Shown here one piece after another: positions 44,850 to 59,700 of a stretch of DNA of 64,000 bases. The DNA lies in assembly GCF_000002235.5 (NCBI RefSeq), contig NW_022145525.1, forward strand, positions 186,001 to 250,000. Direction: 5' to 3'. This DNA comes from Strongylocentrotus purpuratus (lineage: Eukaryota > Echinodermata > Echinoidea > Camarodonta > Strongylocentrotidae). The translations under genes and the position numbers were made by a program. A model generated the notes under the pieces. It had not been told where the DNA came from. It was given only the letters and a program-made list of their open reading frames with translations, and did not search any database. Within the stretch, counting starts at the first letter, position 1. Every line of letters begins with the position of its first letter.

Positions 44850-46435
44850 GCTTTACCTAATTTCATGAATCTATGAATTTTATGTTTCTCTTCACATTCG
44901 GTAAATTTTTAAGCGCTATGGTACTTTTTGTCTTTAGCCCTCCTAAATGATCAATTTTATTAACCTCAAAGAGTTTGTTCTCAATAATACAGTGCAATAA
45001 TATCATAGTACGAAATTGCAATTATATGTTACTATATATAGTATGTGATGATTTTGTAAATTACGATTGACAAACTATTGTTTGCATTAGTGGGTCATAT
45101 CAGGGAGAACGGGATGAACATATAACTAAAAAAGTAACTCTTCTTTTACAGTGGAAACTCGTTATAATGTACACATTATTGAAATTGTACAAGAGGTCTA
45201 ATAATTGTCAGTGTTTACAAATACATCTAGAGTGATCTTAGGTATTTGCATATTGCCCACTTCTCTCCATTGAAGAACTCTTTTTGAATGATTACTTGCA
45301 TAAAAACTAAAGATATTGTGATGGCGTCTTATATGTAATAATGTAGCCTAGTATCTGTAGTACATTCGATATAAAAATTAAGAGGCAACAATAAATATTT
45401 ACAAAGTAACAAATATTAAAAATGTCACATCATAATACATGTATATGTCCCACTTCACGTGTTCTCCCCTATCTTTTCTATAACTACCAGTATACACCAG
45501 TACTTATGAAATCTGTATATAGTATATTGCCACCGTCCCATATAGATTATATAAAGCATATATACTTGTTTATACAAATAAATATATATATACATATGTA
45601 TAAGATTAATTTATGTATGTTCCTTTAATTGATATATCTCTGAAATAATGTATTTTGTTGAAAGATAGGTTGTGCTATTTGAATTCTGCTATAAAAGTTT
45701 ACATCAATGATATTTGTAATTTTTAAGGAAACACATGTACTACAGTGTTATTCTTAGTTTGTCAATGATGAAAAAACATAACAAATAAATAGGAGATGGC
45801 ATTTCCAATTCTAAGCTACAGTATCTTGTTTTAGTTATTTTCTTATTTGTTTATATTTTAATCATGGTTATATATGTATGTTGGATTATAATATACATTT
45901 ATTAACTTGACATACATTCATTGTTCTTTAGGCAACTATGAGATTGTAGTCTGAGAAGATTATTTCTAGAATGGGTATTACAGGGTGTATCTGCCTTTAA
46001 AAAAGAAGTTCATTTGACAAATGATATATATTTATAGTAAGAAGTTGTGTGATGGTTGTAATGAAGAAAATTGAACCAAATCAGTGTACGTTCGTAAATA
46101 AAAGAAGAGATAGTTCTATCATGCTTTGGAAATTGCAATATGTCAACAGACTATACTTTGGTATGATCATGATTTACAATTTGTAAATTTGAATGGACTT
46201 TTAAATCGAGCTCTTGAGTACATAAAGGTCACATTAATCTTTTCGTTATAAAAAAATCACTTTGGGGGCAGTGATATAAACGTTGGTCTTAGAAGCAGTG
46301 TCTAAAAGTGAATATTTGCCACAGTGACCCTTTCGTAATGTACAGCCATAACACTTTATGCCATAATTTGATCCATGAGCTAAACTTTCTGGGATGAAAT
46401 CCAGCCGACTTGGGGGTTTATTTGAATAGCATGGT
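44850..46435. other. AT-rich intergenic DNA, nothing recognised
   Basis: No exon with recognisable protein, no inverted-end element and no array was seen. The reading frame at 45422-45628 looks accidental. Confidence 0.55.
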
Positions 46436-46439
46436 TTGA

Positions 46440-47990
46440 TCCCAACTTCCCGAGGGCGCTTTGTTGGTATGGTGCTCCTTGATCTGCAAAATGCTTTTGA
46501 TACAGTTAATCATTGCTTCTTATTGAAGAAGTTACAACTAATGGGTTTTAATAAGGCAAGTTTAGATTGGTTCAGATCCTACTTATCTAATCGACACCAA
46601 GTAGTAGCCATTCGTTCCAAACTAATGCCTATAGCATGCGGTGTTCCTCAGGGAAGCATTTTAGGCCCAATTCTATTTTCAAGTTATATAAATGATATGC
46701 GTATTTGTATAAAAGATTTTAAACGTTTATTGTACGCAGATGACAGCGTACTACTCTATTCAAATCCTGATCCTAAATATATTGAGGAAAAGCTCAGTGA
46801 ACAGCTGTCTACGTGTGTCGATTGGATGACTGATAATAAGCTTTCTTTACACTTGGGAAAAACAGAAAGCCTTTTGTTTTGTTCTAAAAGTAGTTCTAAA
46901 AAGTCATTTGAATTCAAAGTGTCACACAATAATCAAGTTATCAAGAGAAAAGATTCTGTGAAGTATTTAGGCATTGAGTTGGCTAGCGCAATTTCATTTT
47001 CATCTTTAGTAGAATCAGTTGTAAAAAAACAGCAAATTCTCGTCTGAAATTTTTGTACAGGTATCAAAGTTGTATGGATTTAAAAGCAAGACGTACACTC
47101 TGTTTTGCTCTTATTCAATGTTTATTTGACTATGCTAACCCTGCATGGTATAGTAACATAAACAAGTCAGATCAAAAGAAGTTGAAGATTATACAGAACA
47201 AAATGGTGAGATTTATCAACTATTCTGGTCCAAGAACTCATGTTGGCTACAGCGAACTTTCTAAAGCTGGTTTTCTTGAAGTCGACCAAAGATCAAAACA
47301 ACTCGTATTGCATCACGTGCATAAAATATATCATACTAGGTCGAATCATTATATTCGATCCAACTTCGATCTTGCTACTGATTTACTTACCAGAAAGAGT
47401 AAGTAGTATTGGAAATTCGTTTTATTACGATGCCATAAAACATTGGAATTCCCTTCCCAATGGTGTAAAGGGAATAGAAAACGATGCTCATTTTAAGAGG
47501 AAATTAAAGGAATACCTAATACTTGACAGTCAGATAAGAGAAGTAAATGACATGTTATACATGTATGATTGAAATTTGTATTCTTCTGCCGGTTCATGCT
47601 TTTTCATTTTGTATATACTTATAGAAATTCTACAAATTCGTCATTATTTTCCTCTTCTTCCTCCGCCTCTTTTTCTTCTTCTCTTTCTTCCTTTTCTTCT
47701 TCTCCTTCTTCCTTTTCTTCTTGTACTTATTATCATTTCTATCATCAGTTTAATGTTGTTATTATTATTATCTTTAAGAAGTAATTCTTTTATTTTTATT
47801 TTCTGTCTGTAAATAATTATTACTTTTTTAAGTTATTAATTTTATACATGTCTGTAAGGGACCCCACTGGATATAAGCTCTCGAGCTTTCGTGGGTTATC
47901 CTGTTCAAGCTGACTTATTTCCGATCTGTTATTATTGTATATTGTTGTATGTTGGAAGCTTGTCGAATAAAAATCAATCAATCAATCGAT
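46440..47990 (+). mobile_element. 5'-truncated non-LTR retrotransposon (reverse transcriptase)
   Basis: The frame 46436-47047 contains RT motifs: LLDLQNAFDTVNH (A), GVPQGSILGPILF (B), YADDS (C), then LHLGKTE and VKYLGIEL. The frame breaks at an A7 run (47023-47029). It resumes in 47053-47406 (LCFALIQCLFDYANPAWY, a usual C-terminal region of CR1/Jockey-like elements), and breaks again before 47380-47572 (YYDAIKHWNSLPNGVK). The endonuclease and 5' half are missing. The 3' end carries (AATC)n at 47971-47988, a tail typical of CR1/L2-type insertions. It is dead as an autonomous copy because of truncation and two frameshifts. A (TTC)-rich tract is at about 47650-47720. Confidence 0.9.
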
Positions 47991-48539
47991 CTGATAGAGG
48001 TAATTAACTTTGGTTGATTTAACTTGATTTTATTTGATTTTGTTTAATGTATTTTATTCATCATAGACTATAACACATAAGAAATGTGCATTCACTTTAA
48101 GCATGTTTAGTATTGTGGGCTTGACAGGTTGACTCTTCTGAATATAATTTAAAAAAATTTAAGTTAGTTTTATTCCATTCGTCATATAAAAAACATACAT
48201 AATTATAACAATGATATTTACAGATAAGTAAAGAATTAACATACAAACAACATAACGAAAGATAAACACAAAATACAATTATATATACGGATGAGGAAAC
48301 CGGCAAGAAATAACATTAAAGTCTTATGTGATGCTCGTGCCTTATGACATAATAAAGAATGTTACCCTTATCTATTACAGTTAACACGTTACACCTAACA
48401 CCTAACACCTGTTTGCATATATATACGAATAATTTTATGGTATTCACATGAAACGTAATTGCTTGTATCTCTGTTGAAATGTATTTAAAGTTGGGCTTGA
48501 TTTTACATATACACAAGACTATATCATTGTTATAACTTC

Positions 48540-49565
48540 CGGAGCCTGTGACCTACAATCATTGCTTTCTCTTTAGGCTCCATCATATTTCTTCCTTTAT
48601 ACAACTTAGTCTTAATATGTATTATTTCTTTTTTTTTTGTATAAACGCATCCTCAAATGAGTACAAAATGTAACATGCCAAATGTAATGATGTATTATAC
48701 AACATGTGAAATATGAAAATAAACTGAAACTGAAACTGAAAACATGAGGAGGTAATTCATTCCATAAAATTAGTCATTTAAATAAAAAATAGAACTTTTA
48801 GAGACAGAATTTTGAATAAGTGGTCTATGAAAATGTGACGGTTGCCTATTTCCATATAAATGTATTTCAAAATATGAAATTTGTTTGAACGAGTATGGGG
48901 GAAATATCTTTTTGACATTAAAAAAAACAAATATGTCAATATTATAATCATTCGATTCAAATACATTAAAACATTTCAAACGAAGAAAATGAGGCTCTGT
49001 ATGGGCAGGATAATGGGATCCAGAGATAATACGTATTGCCTTCTTTTATAATGTATATAATCTATTCATACAATAATCATTTGAATTTACCCAAACAGTA
49101 TTGCAACAATTCAATTGTGATAAAAACAATGCATTGAATATCATTAATAAAATCTTATAAGGAAAATGTTTCAATTTATGTAAAATACCAACTACTTTCG
49201 AGACTATATTACAAATTGCTTCAATATGAACGTGCCATGACATTTTACAATCAATTTGAATACCTTAAAATGTCAATGAATCACAACACTATATAACATT
49301 TCCTTTAATATTTTACTTCTATATCATCAGTTCTAATGTTTTTGTTTGTGAAAATCATGTAATTAGTTTTCTTTATATTTAAGATTAATTAATTAATATT
49401 TAACCATTGAGAAATGTTCAGAAGCTCAATATTTCATATCACTAATCTATTTAAATCGTTATCAGACAAATACAATCTTGAATCTTCCGTATATAAAATA
49501 CACTGCAATATTTGTGAAGCCTGAGTAATATCATTCATGTATACAATAAATAATAACGGTCATTT
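48540..49565 (-). pseudogene. Decayed non-LTR reverse transcriptase fragment
   Basis: Read on the minus strand, 49565-49250 gives broken RT pieces (LLFIVYMNDITQAS, then YTEDSRLYLSD where YADD is expected, NISQWL, NIKKTNYMIFTN) across several stops. 49243-49046 gives SWHVHIEAICN and KVVGILHKLKHFPY, and 48979-48770 continues the C-terminal region. The catalytic YADD is lost. It is older than the copy at 46440. Confidence 0.75.
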
Positions 49566-49584
49566 AAAATTTTAACAAAACACC

Positions 49585-49800
49585 TCGGGGGGGGGGGGGG
49601 GGGTGGGGGTTGAACCTCCCCCTCAAATTGTGTATGTGATGTGTGTAATTTTTGATGGAACCCCCCCCCTCAAATTTTTGTTGGTGCAAAAGGGTGACCC
49701 AAAAAGTAACCTTACCCCCCCCCCTTGAGTCTTTGCGAAATTTTTGGGCCCAAAAAAAATGTGTTCTTACCCCCCCCCCCCCCCCCCCCCCCCAGGTATG
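49585..49800. repeat. Repeat bounded by long G and C runs, copy 2
   Basis: A G run of about 17 followed by GGTTGAACC, then C runs at 49661-49669, 49716-49725 and 49771-49792, with aaagggtgaccc and aaatgtgttcttacc between. Segment order matches 34835-35110. Confidence 0.65.
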
Positions 49801-50881
49801 CAATTTATGAAAGTGAGAGATCTTTAAAAACTGTTCGAATGTGGATGATGATGTAATAATATATCAAACAATAATGATGGGTTCTTGTATACCTTTCATA
49901 TCTGGTGAAATGCCACTCCTGGCGCCTCATTTTTTTTAATCATGGCAAATAGCATTATTCATAAACACCGCAGCGCTCCAGTATTTTAAAATATTAATAT
50001 CTACCAGGTACCAATTTTCCTCACCAAGTGAGTTGAGTGACAAATGCAGAGTACTGTAAAGTCTTGCCATCGGGAAGTTATTGATGCAAAATAGATTCGA
50101 ACCCCGTACTTCGTTTCCGCAACATTTCCATGAGACCACATCATCTCACTTTCAAATGCTCCCAGATCAGTTCGAGATCAATCTAATCGTGTTGAATTGA
50201 GACTGGGATCAGAGTGTTTCCTGCTGGATTCTTTAAAAGCAATTTTCTTGAGATTGGACTAAATTGTCATCGTATTATTTAATTATTGTCGTTATTGATA
50301 TTGTCAGTGCATTCATAGGTCTCTTTAAAGGTTAACTTCCCGATAGGCATTGTCAACTAAATGGTTACAAACAATTCCATATAGTCCATACTATTAAGCT
50401 ATATAGATAATTACAATGTAAAGAGCTTAGAAACGTAATATTATAAAGTGATATACAAATGTGACTTACTATTATTATTATGATTATTATGATTATTATT
50501 GTTATTATTGATATAATTATTACGGTTATTACTATGCAGATGTAAGGGAAGTCTTGGTCATCGGAGAGGATCTTGCAAGATTCGCCACAACGTTGCCAAT
50601 TTGTGTTTCACTGATGACAACTTTGAAAATGCATAACTTTCCTACTTTTGACATTGCTCAAACTCTCACTAATTTCTTTCTCTTGTGTATTTTTAAAATA
50701 AATATGATTCCAGCTTATTATTCGGTGGATTTTCCCCTTTCATAATGGTGTCAATGCGTTGATAGGTGTCTAAAAGTCTTCCTGTTGACGGTATTGTCAA
50801 CGTGATGCTTACAAAACCATTATGACACCAAATGGAGCTATAATGGTCGATGAGTGTAGGCATATAACCTGAAGTGATTAA
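49801..50881. other. Intergenic/3' region of the sialyltransferase gene
   Basis: AT-rich, with an (ATT)-type microsatellite at about 50469-50530. No gene or clear poly(A) signal was chosen. Confidence 0.45.
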
Positions 50882-53800
50882 TCACTGCGTACATGTTCCC
50901 ATGTGAAGGTTTACAGACCCTAGCATATGCATTTGTAAGAGTAATCTAAACTCTGAATCAGAACTATGGTGACTTGTGAAAGGAAGGTTATTGAAGTAAT
51001 GATAAGCTGTTTCTTGAACTTTTCCTTCATGTAGCTGGATTGGGAAAGGCCAGAACCCGTAGAGATGAATCTCATTGCACAGAGTAGCAGCTAGGCTAAC
51101 CAGGTACAGACCTGTAATACCAAACAGATGATAACTCGTATTATATTGCTAATAAATATAGAACGATAACACTCAATAGCCGTGTCTTGCGAGATCAATT
51201 CTGGTTAAAAATATGGGCAAAGTGGTGACTCCAATAGTACTATTGGAGCCACCGACACCCATAGTGTTAACCAGTACCTCGAAAAAAAAAGGCAGGGTAT
51301 ATATTTTGTTATATCCTGTATCAAAAAACAAAACAATTTTAAACAAATTTTATCACATTTTTAAAAAATTTACAAAATAATAAAGAATAACAAATACAAT
51401 CTTACAATTTGAATTTGTTCAAAGACAAAATAATTGTTAAACCATTCCAATACCATTTTAAGATAAAAACATTATAATTTTGTTGTTCAACTCCTAATTA
51501 GTATTTCTTTTCCCAAATAGTACTCTCAAACAGTACCTTTTCAGAGCAACCTTAAAATGGTTGAAATATTTTTGGTCGCGTAAAGAGGTCTCAGCCAATC
51601 AAAAACCAATGGATTTTCGATGCAGGATATAATATCGTTTTACCCGCAGTGTCCACAGTATTATATACGTACGATTTCATTATACATTTAATATCTGGAT
51701 AGTTAATATCTAGATCTACCGATAGATTAATTGAATCCTACAAAGTGTATTAAAATAAACATTTGCTTTTCTAGAAAACCAGTCAACCAGTTTTCCATTA
51801 TTCTCGAAAATTATGTTCTTACAACAATACAACTGTGACACTGGTCAAATTACTTGGTATCACCATACAAAGTGATTTGAAGTAGGAAGCCCATGTCAGA
51901 GATATTGAATAAAGAGTGAATGCAAAACTATGCTCCGTTCTTTAAGAAAGTTCGGCCTTTCACATGAAGATCTAATTACTATTTTCATTGGCTATATTCG
52001 CCCAATCCTTGAATATGCAACTGAAGTTTGGAGCGGAGGCCCCACTGGTGCACCCAGACAACTCATATAGGAGATATTATATAGAAAGATTACAAAAACG
52101 TGCTTTGAGGATTATCTTCAGAAAGGACTACCATAGTTATGCAACCGCTCTTACTCAATCGAAATTACAAACATTGGAAAGTCGTCGAAATGACTTATGT
52201 GTTACCTTTTTTAAGAAAATGTTATCATCCACTGACCAATTCAAACAATTTATTCCAAAAAAAGTACACAATAGAACATTGCGAAGGACTAACAAGATCC
52301 CTGAACCCAAGTGCAAAACTGAACGTAAGCAGAATAGCCCAATCCCAGATTCGATCCGTTTGTATAACAAAAGATTTCTATGATTTTATTATACTTTGAA
52401 ACAAATGAAATTGTCAATTTGTTTTTAAATTACATGTCTATATTCCTTAGTATATTATTAATTACTAAATCTGAGGTCTGATATATTACACAGTTATTCA
52501 ATGTATCACTTTATGACATGAAGTATTCGATGCATATTTATATATCTCTAGTGTTCACCTTATAATATTCATTTTGTTTTGCAATGTATCTTTGTATTTT
52601 ATCAGTATGTACATAGTCGTTGTTAAGAGCCCATTTTCTCTCTCTTTCTGGCCCCCTTCACTTTACCCCCCGTCCCCCTCCCCTCTCCCTCTCTCTCTCT
52701 CTCTCTCTCTCTATCTCTATCTCCTGTTTTCCCATCTCTCTGAATCTTTTCATCTCTCTTTCATTTTTAACTCAATTTTTTTGGTTGTAATATTGTATAA
52801 GATTAATGGTATCATGTACACGCTCTTCAGATTGTAGTGTGATATGCCTTGAAATGTATACTTGTCTTTTCCAACAACTTACTCAATGTGCAATTCAGTT
52901 ACTTGTTACTGTGATATCTCTTGAAATGTATACTTGTTTTTTCCATCAATGTTTTATTCATGTGCAATTCAGTTACTTGTAACTGCGATACATAGAAATG
53001 AATCGATAAATACCATTTATCTATCTATCTAAGCTCGAAGTCATACAAGTATGATTAAATGTTGTCAGATGACTATATGTTTAACAAGTATTATTATATG
53101 ATGATGATTGATGATGATGTTAATTATGAATCACTACTATGAAGTAATTATCGATATTGAGAATATTAAGCTTTACCTGTCGATGGTTTTTTCCTTAGAC
53201 CACGCCTCTTCCAGAACTCCCATATACTGACGTAATGTGAAGGGTGACCAATCACGAGTCGAGAATCTACCTGATCATGATAACTAATAGCTTTGATACA
53301 TGGTTCAACTAACTGTCTGGAGCCGAAGCATGGATACCATACCATGCTATCGTACTGCTTCATGAATGTGATGTAGGACTCGATCATACTCTCGTTCACG
53401 AGTCCACCAAATCTAATAAGACAAGATCATACAGAGTCCAATGAGATAATGCTCAAACAAACTTAAAGATAAATGTGAGTTTTGGTAATGCGATCGCATT
53501 GTGAAAGAAAAGGTGTGGAATGGATCAGAAAATGTTGATCATATAGCATGTAGGTATTGGTGTGTACTGCAAAGTCTGGACTCATCAAAATCATAATAAA
53601 TTTGGCCCAGTCTTGGTAAAGTAACAAGCACTGTTCACAGAAAGATGTATACGGGACTACACAAATGGTGTCGGGGCTAGTACCACCTGGTTTTCTTATT
53701 TTTCTATGCTCATTATACTCAGCCAGTATACATTTTCTTCCAAAATTGTTTGGCACATGACATTTATTTATTATTCAGTGTAAGTTTTGTTTGATTCTGT

Positions 53801-56695
53801 GAGAATTCATTTTCTTTTTTTTTACCAGAACTCAAGTTTATCATTAATTCACCTAAACGCAACTCGAACAGCAGATGATTAGAAAAACTGAGGGTACATG
53901 TACAATGAATATAATAATGATGCTATGTAAGAGCGTCGACAAATTCAAACTTTTCGACACTCTTGTAAATAAATACACAATTTGTTATGAAAAATGAAAA
54001 TAAGAGAATGATGGTGCGTATAGCACTATCAAAGTTCCACATTGCTGTCTCCTCCTTTTTTTAATATTTATGCAAAGGTAGAAAAATGTCTCCGCGGAAA
54101 TCGGAGCAGGTCCTTGTTGCCAATGTTACAATACCACAAACAATAGCAACAAATAAGTTGCTATGTCAGACATGTCAGACTAAACTAATATTCTAGAATA
54201 GACAATGGTGGGTAATTTTCCCCAGGTTAGCACACGTTAAGAATAGAATTGCATGCTTCCATACATATGTACAATACATTATCATTGCCTTTGTCTTCCC
54301 ACGGATGCTACAGCTGTCTGACATAGCAACTTATATGTTGCTATTGTATTACGTATTGTAACAGGTGGTCGACTTCGGCAAAGATACATACCACTTTCTC
54401 AAGTTAGCTCATTGATGACTGACAGATGATGTCAAAAGGGGAATGAGATCTGGAGGTTTTTGGGGTGGAGCTTAGCAAGTTTGAAAAACAAATATTTCAA
54501 AAAACATTTGAAAATCTATGAAACAAATTTAGAAGTTTACATATCAAAATATGAGATGTATGCTGCACACCAACAAGAATACACTTGTATTTCGATGTCA
54601 TGGGCCCTTTAAGAGCGCGCCATATGGATATGAATCATACATGACTCGGTATATATTCTTTCAGTCCTTGAGTGTGTATGTATAAACAAAAAAAACTGCA
54701 AAGTTCCCAGTAAATGTTGTTTATTCTTACAATAGTGACTTACCGCTTATATAGTATACTAGGGTTGAAAGTAAGGAAGTCTGTTCGCTTCCCAGCATCC
54801 GTTACAAAACCTTCCAAGGGTGCTCCATTACATCTAAAATAAAATAAAAACAAAACAGAAACCAAACTTAGCATAATGATATGACAGACCAACATGAAAA
54901 TAATTACTGACCAACATAATATCACAATATATATTAGACCAATTTAGTATAATATTACGGATTCATCTGACATTAACAAAATATGAGAAGAGACGAACCC
55001 CGCCCCCCCCCCCCCCCCCCCCCCACTCCGTGAACGGAGGGATACCATGCGTGTTCCCAAACTCTCCGGCTCGTAACAAAAGAAAAATGTCTACCCGTAT
55101 TGACTTTACACACCGGACCGTTTTGCTGAAAAGGAGGGGGTGCTGAAAAAGGCTCGTATAACAAAAGAAAAAGGTCGACCCGTATTGACTTTACACACCG
55201 GACTTTTGCTTTAAAAAGGGGGGTGGGTCGCTGGGAACACGCATATGCGTACCCTAAATAACACTGAGTGGGGGGGGGGGGGCGGGGAACGAACCTAACA
55301 AAAAGACGCTCAGAAGAAGTCTCCAATAAAAAAACCTTTTAAGCTAACATTAGGAAGTGAATCTGTTATGTGTACGATCGGTCATTTTATGTTAGGAAAT
55401 CTTGGAAGTGGAATACATCGTAGTAGTCGTACCTCAAAATATCATTACAGCATATAGACCTACAATTACAATGAACTGATATAATTTCAGTATTCTCAAG
55501 GGGTTTCAATGAACACGCGCTTGTCTTGAAATTAATCAATAATGATTGATCAAGTTGAATTTGCGATGTAAAAAGTTATCATGCAAAATTGTATAGCAAA
55601 TGTATTTTGCAACATGAGGGTGAATCGTTATTAAACAATACCGTGTGATTTAAAAAATTTAGATTTATAAAATTGCTAATTATTTAAAAAATCATCTATA
55701 AATATATGAACAGTAAATTGATATACATCTTATGGAAGAGTGTTTTATCCCAAATCATTTGGTATCATTTTTGTGTGGTAGGTATTCACGCTTGGGTGAA
55801 CATGAGGCATTGTGTGCGAGAGTGCAACAATCGACTTGCGCCAAAGTGATGCATACAGTATGTATTATGTTTGGATTAGCAGGGTGAGAGAATGAGTTGA
55901 ATTCAAATGTTCAAAGGAAATGCATTGCATCTGCTTCTTGCAGAAGCAAAGTCACATACACACACATGCGCCCGCACAAATGTTCGTTGATATTTGATAT
56001 TCGATATTTGATATGTGTGGCATGATTGATTTTTTTACGGATGTTATTTGGATCTGCAAAGACCGAATTAATACGCAAATCCCAATCGTTTTATTCAAGC
56101 ATCACATACTGTAGGCAACTTTGGCGCAAGTCGATTTTTGCACTCTCACAAACAATGCCTCCTGTTCGTTCAAGCGTGAACACATACGGCACAAAATGAT
56201 ACTAAATGATGCGGGATAAAACACTCTTTCATAAGATGTATAATAGTTTACTGTTCATAGACGATTTTTTTAATAATTAGCAATTTTCTAGGTGTAAACT
56301 TTTTTTGACTCACGCTGTGCACATAGCAATCTCTTTGGAATTTAGAATGTAATGTCTTGATGAAATGTAATGTCTTGATAGAATGGCAGCTCATGGTCTT
56401 AATTTGCGAAATAAACGCAAGCACACAGAAATGATTAAAGTGCAAAACAGAGCGCCACAGATATAGCCTAGTGCCTAATAACTGATGCAGCTACTTAATG
56501 ATCAATAATTTGTGCAATATTTTCCCTCTGAAATGTGGAATTAACGTTTACAAAATTTCTTTTGGCTCATTAATGTTTCAGCCCACGTTCACTCTTTTTT
56601 ATATCGAAAATCTACATTGTGATGTATAATCTCGAAAAAGAAATTGAATATGTGTCACTTTTTAATGTCGATTTAATAGTATTGATATGCCCTTC

Positions 56696-56742
<47 letters not shown>

Positions 56743-59700
56743 GTCCCCCTCTCTTTCTTTCCCTCTCTCCTCATTTTTCATCATTTTCTCTCTCTTTTCT
56801 CTCTTTCTTTCTTTCTCTTCCCCTCTGTCCCTATTACCCCCTCTCTCTTCCTTTCTCTGTCTCTCTCACACTCAAACTGCCAAAATAATATCGACCGTAA
56901 TATATTGTTTACTGTCTTTTGCTTTACTGATAATTTTGTACTCGATTTATGGCACTGTTCGCCCTTTTTCATTTTTAAAAGAGTTGAATATTTATCTCCT
57001 TTCAAATTTGGATGATATTTTAAATATGCCCTTCAATGCACGTCTACATGTAAGTTACTTTCTGTCGTTATAATGTATTGAATGTAGATCTTGTTGAAAC
57101 TTTCTTATTCTCTCTAATTTTGTCATCGCACTATATCTCTCTCCCACTCGAATTCCATCTCTCTCTCTCTCTCTCTACATTATATATTTCCCTCCCTTTC
57201 TCATGCGCTCATCATTCTCTCTCTGTCTCTACCTCTGTTTCTTTCTCTCTATCTCTCTCAGTCTCCCTCATTCAGTGTTGCATAACAACATCCCTAGTAT
57301 AGGATGATTCATCTATTTAATGTACTGACTTGAACCACGTTATGCTTTCAAATTCCTAACATTAATGAATATTTGTTTAATTTCAAATGCGATTTTACTG
57401 CTATTTTATAGTGAATCGATAGGTAATTCAGCTTTAGGGGTGCTATATAGTTTTTAATAAACCATTTTCAATTCAATAAAAAAAAGGCGATACGCAACGG
57501 TTTTTATTGGTTTAACCCTTTAAATTCCTAACGCAATTCATTATCTTTTCATCTAAATTAGGAGGAGAATATTTTAGAAATCTCAGGATTACATAACTCA
57601 TATTGCGCAGTTTGTATCCTCATCACTCGATGTTTATTTCTTTTCATATCGGGTCTATTTCCTTGATATATTTTACATTGTACGATTGTTTTACTTGCAA
57701 AACATCAGCTCCAAAATAATTGCATAATTATTATATGCATGCTGCAATCAAATATGACGCGATCGCAAAGGCTAGCAAGAAATAAACTTAACGACAAATC
57801 TAACACGAAATTGCTTTGACCATACATTAAGTCATTGACATGTTCGCTCATATCAAAAGGTGGGATCGATCTACAATGCTATGTTAATTGATTAATGATA
57901 TGCACTAATAGTCTATTGTCATAACTTAAATGAAAACAAATATGTGTGTCTGGTTTTAGAATATTTGAATGGTAAAGCTTGATTCTTATACCTGAATACG
58001 AAGTCCATGCCATCTATCTGTGAACCACAGGTACTTTGCTTTAATGATCCACTGTTTCCTATGACAGCACACTTCTCGTAGCGTTTCCCCTTTAATGGCG
58101 ATTCCTAAACGCACAAAAAGAGAAATACATTTGAAACATCTTCTCTCTTAGAATCTTAAAAATCAACTGCAAATTTGAGATATTTATTAAAGATAAACTC
58201 CAGTACTGGTAAAAAAAAAAAAAAAAAAATTCTCACAGAATCAAACGAAACTTACACTGAATGTTCAAGATTACAAATAAATGATATGTGCCAAACAATT
58301 TTGGAAGAAAATGTATACTGGCTGAGTAATGAGCATAGAAATACAAGGAAATCAAGGTAGTACTAGCCCCGACACCATGTGTGTTGTCCCATATATAGCT
58401 TTCTATGTGAGTGCTTATTACTTTACCAAGACTCGGTCAAATTTATTATGATTTTGATGACTCCAGAACCTTGCAGTGCTCACCAATACTTACATGCTAC
58501 ATGATCAACTGTTTCTGATCCTTTCCACACCTTTTCTTTCACAATGCAATCGCATTACCAGTACTAAAGTTTATCTTTAATATTCAAGTACATTTGGGCG
58601 TGGTCTTTGATACTAAATTTGTCATGGTCACATAACCCGAACATTTTTCTAGAGTTATCACCAAATTTATGATTTTTGGCAAGTGAACTATTTCCTTGGA
58701 ATTACCCAAATGTTCCCAATACGAACTTTTGGTGCATTGCTCAATCATCTTACACTATATATATAATCTATCAACTAAAACATTGGACTTACGAGAAAGA
58801 TTTAAAGTATTCAAACTCCAGGATTGAAAGTAATGATCATACCTTCGGCAATGTAGACATGAAATCCTTGGTAGCCACGAAGTGTGGATACTTCAGCATT
58901 GATTTTTTAGTGTCGAAGTAACATGGCATTTCTTGGTCAAGCTGGACATTGGTTTGGGTCAAGATGAGATCACGATCTGTACTGACATTGGTCTCTGCAT
59001 TCAGCTCACGTCTAGAAACAAACATGTAAGAGCAGTAGCTCCTTTATTAATTTGTTCCACCATAAATTAGAAAGACTAAATGAATACCTCGATTTTAGAG
59101 ATAGAGAGAGAGAGAAAGTGGGGTGGGGGGGGGGGGGTCATGCTTCGATTGATGAAATTGAAAAGAAGGCAATAAGTTATAAAAACAACCGTGAGAGAAA
59201 GATGATCGAACCCCCCCCCCCCCCAAAAAAAAAAAAAAAAAAAAAAAAAAAGTATATTAAAGTTTTATTTAGCACTCCATCTTTTGCCTTTTTCTATTTA
59301 TTGTTGTTGTTGTTGGTTGTTTTTTTAATTGTGTGTAAAATAATTAAATGCACCACACCGGTGGTAACATGTCTGCAAATTGTGTGACCAAATGAAAAAA
59401 GAGTTGTCAGGGTTTTTTGGTGTGCAGCTTGTGACACCCCCCCTAATTGTGGCACGTGCTCCCTTAGATCAGCCACTGAAACTTTCCCTCCAATGATTTA
59501 ACAAAAATAAAACCTACCTAAAATTATCAAGGTGTTGTGGATTGGCCTTCCAAGGAAGCTTTTGCAGAAGATTGGCATAGAGATAAATTCGCTCTGCATC
59601 ACTGTTGTTGAAAACCCATATTTGCTTTGTAAAATTTGAAGACCTACAAATCATCAAAATAAAATGAACGATGAACACGAGGTTCTCACGATATTTAGAA

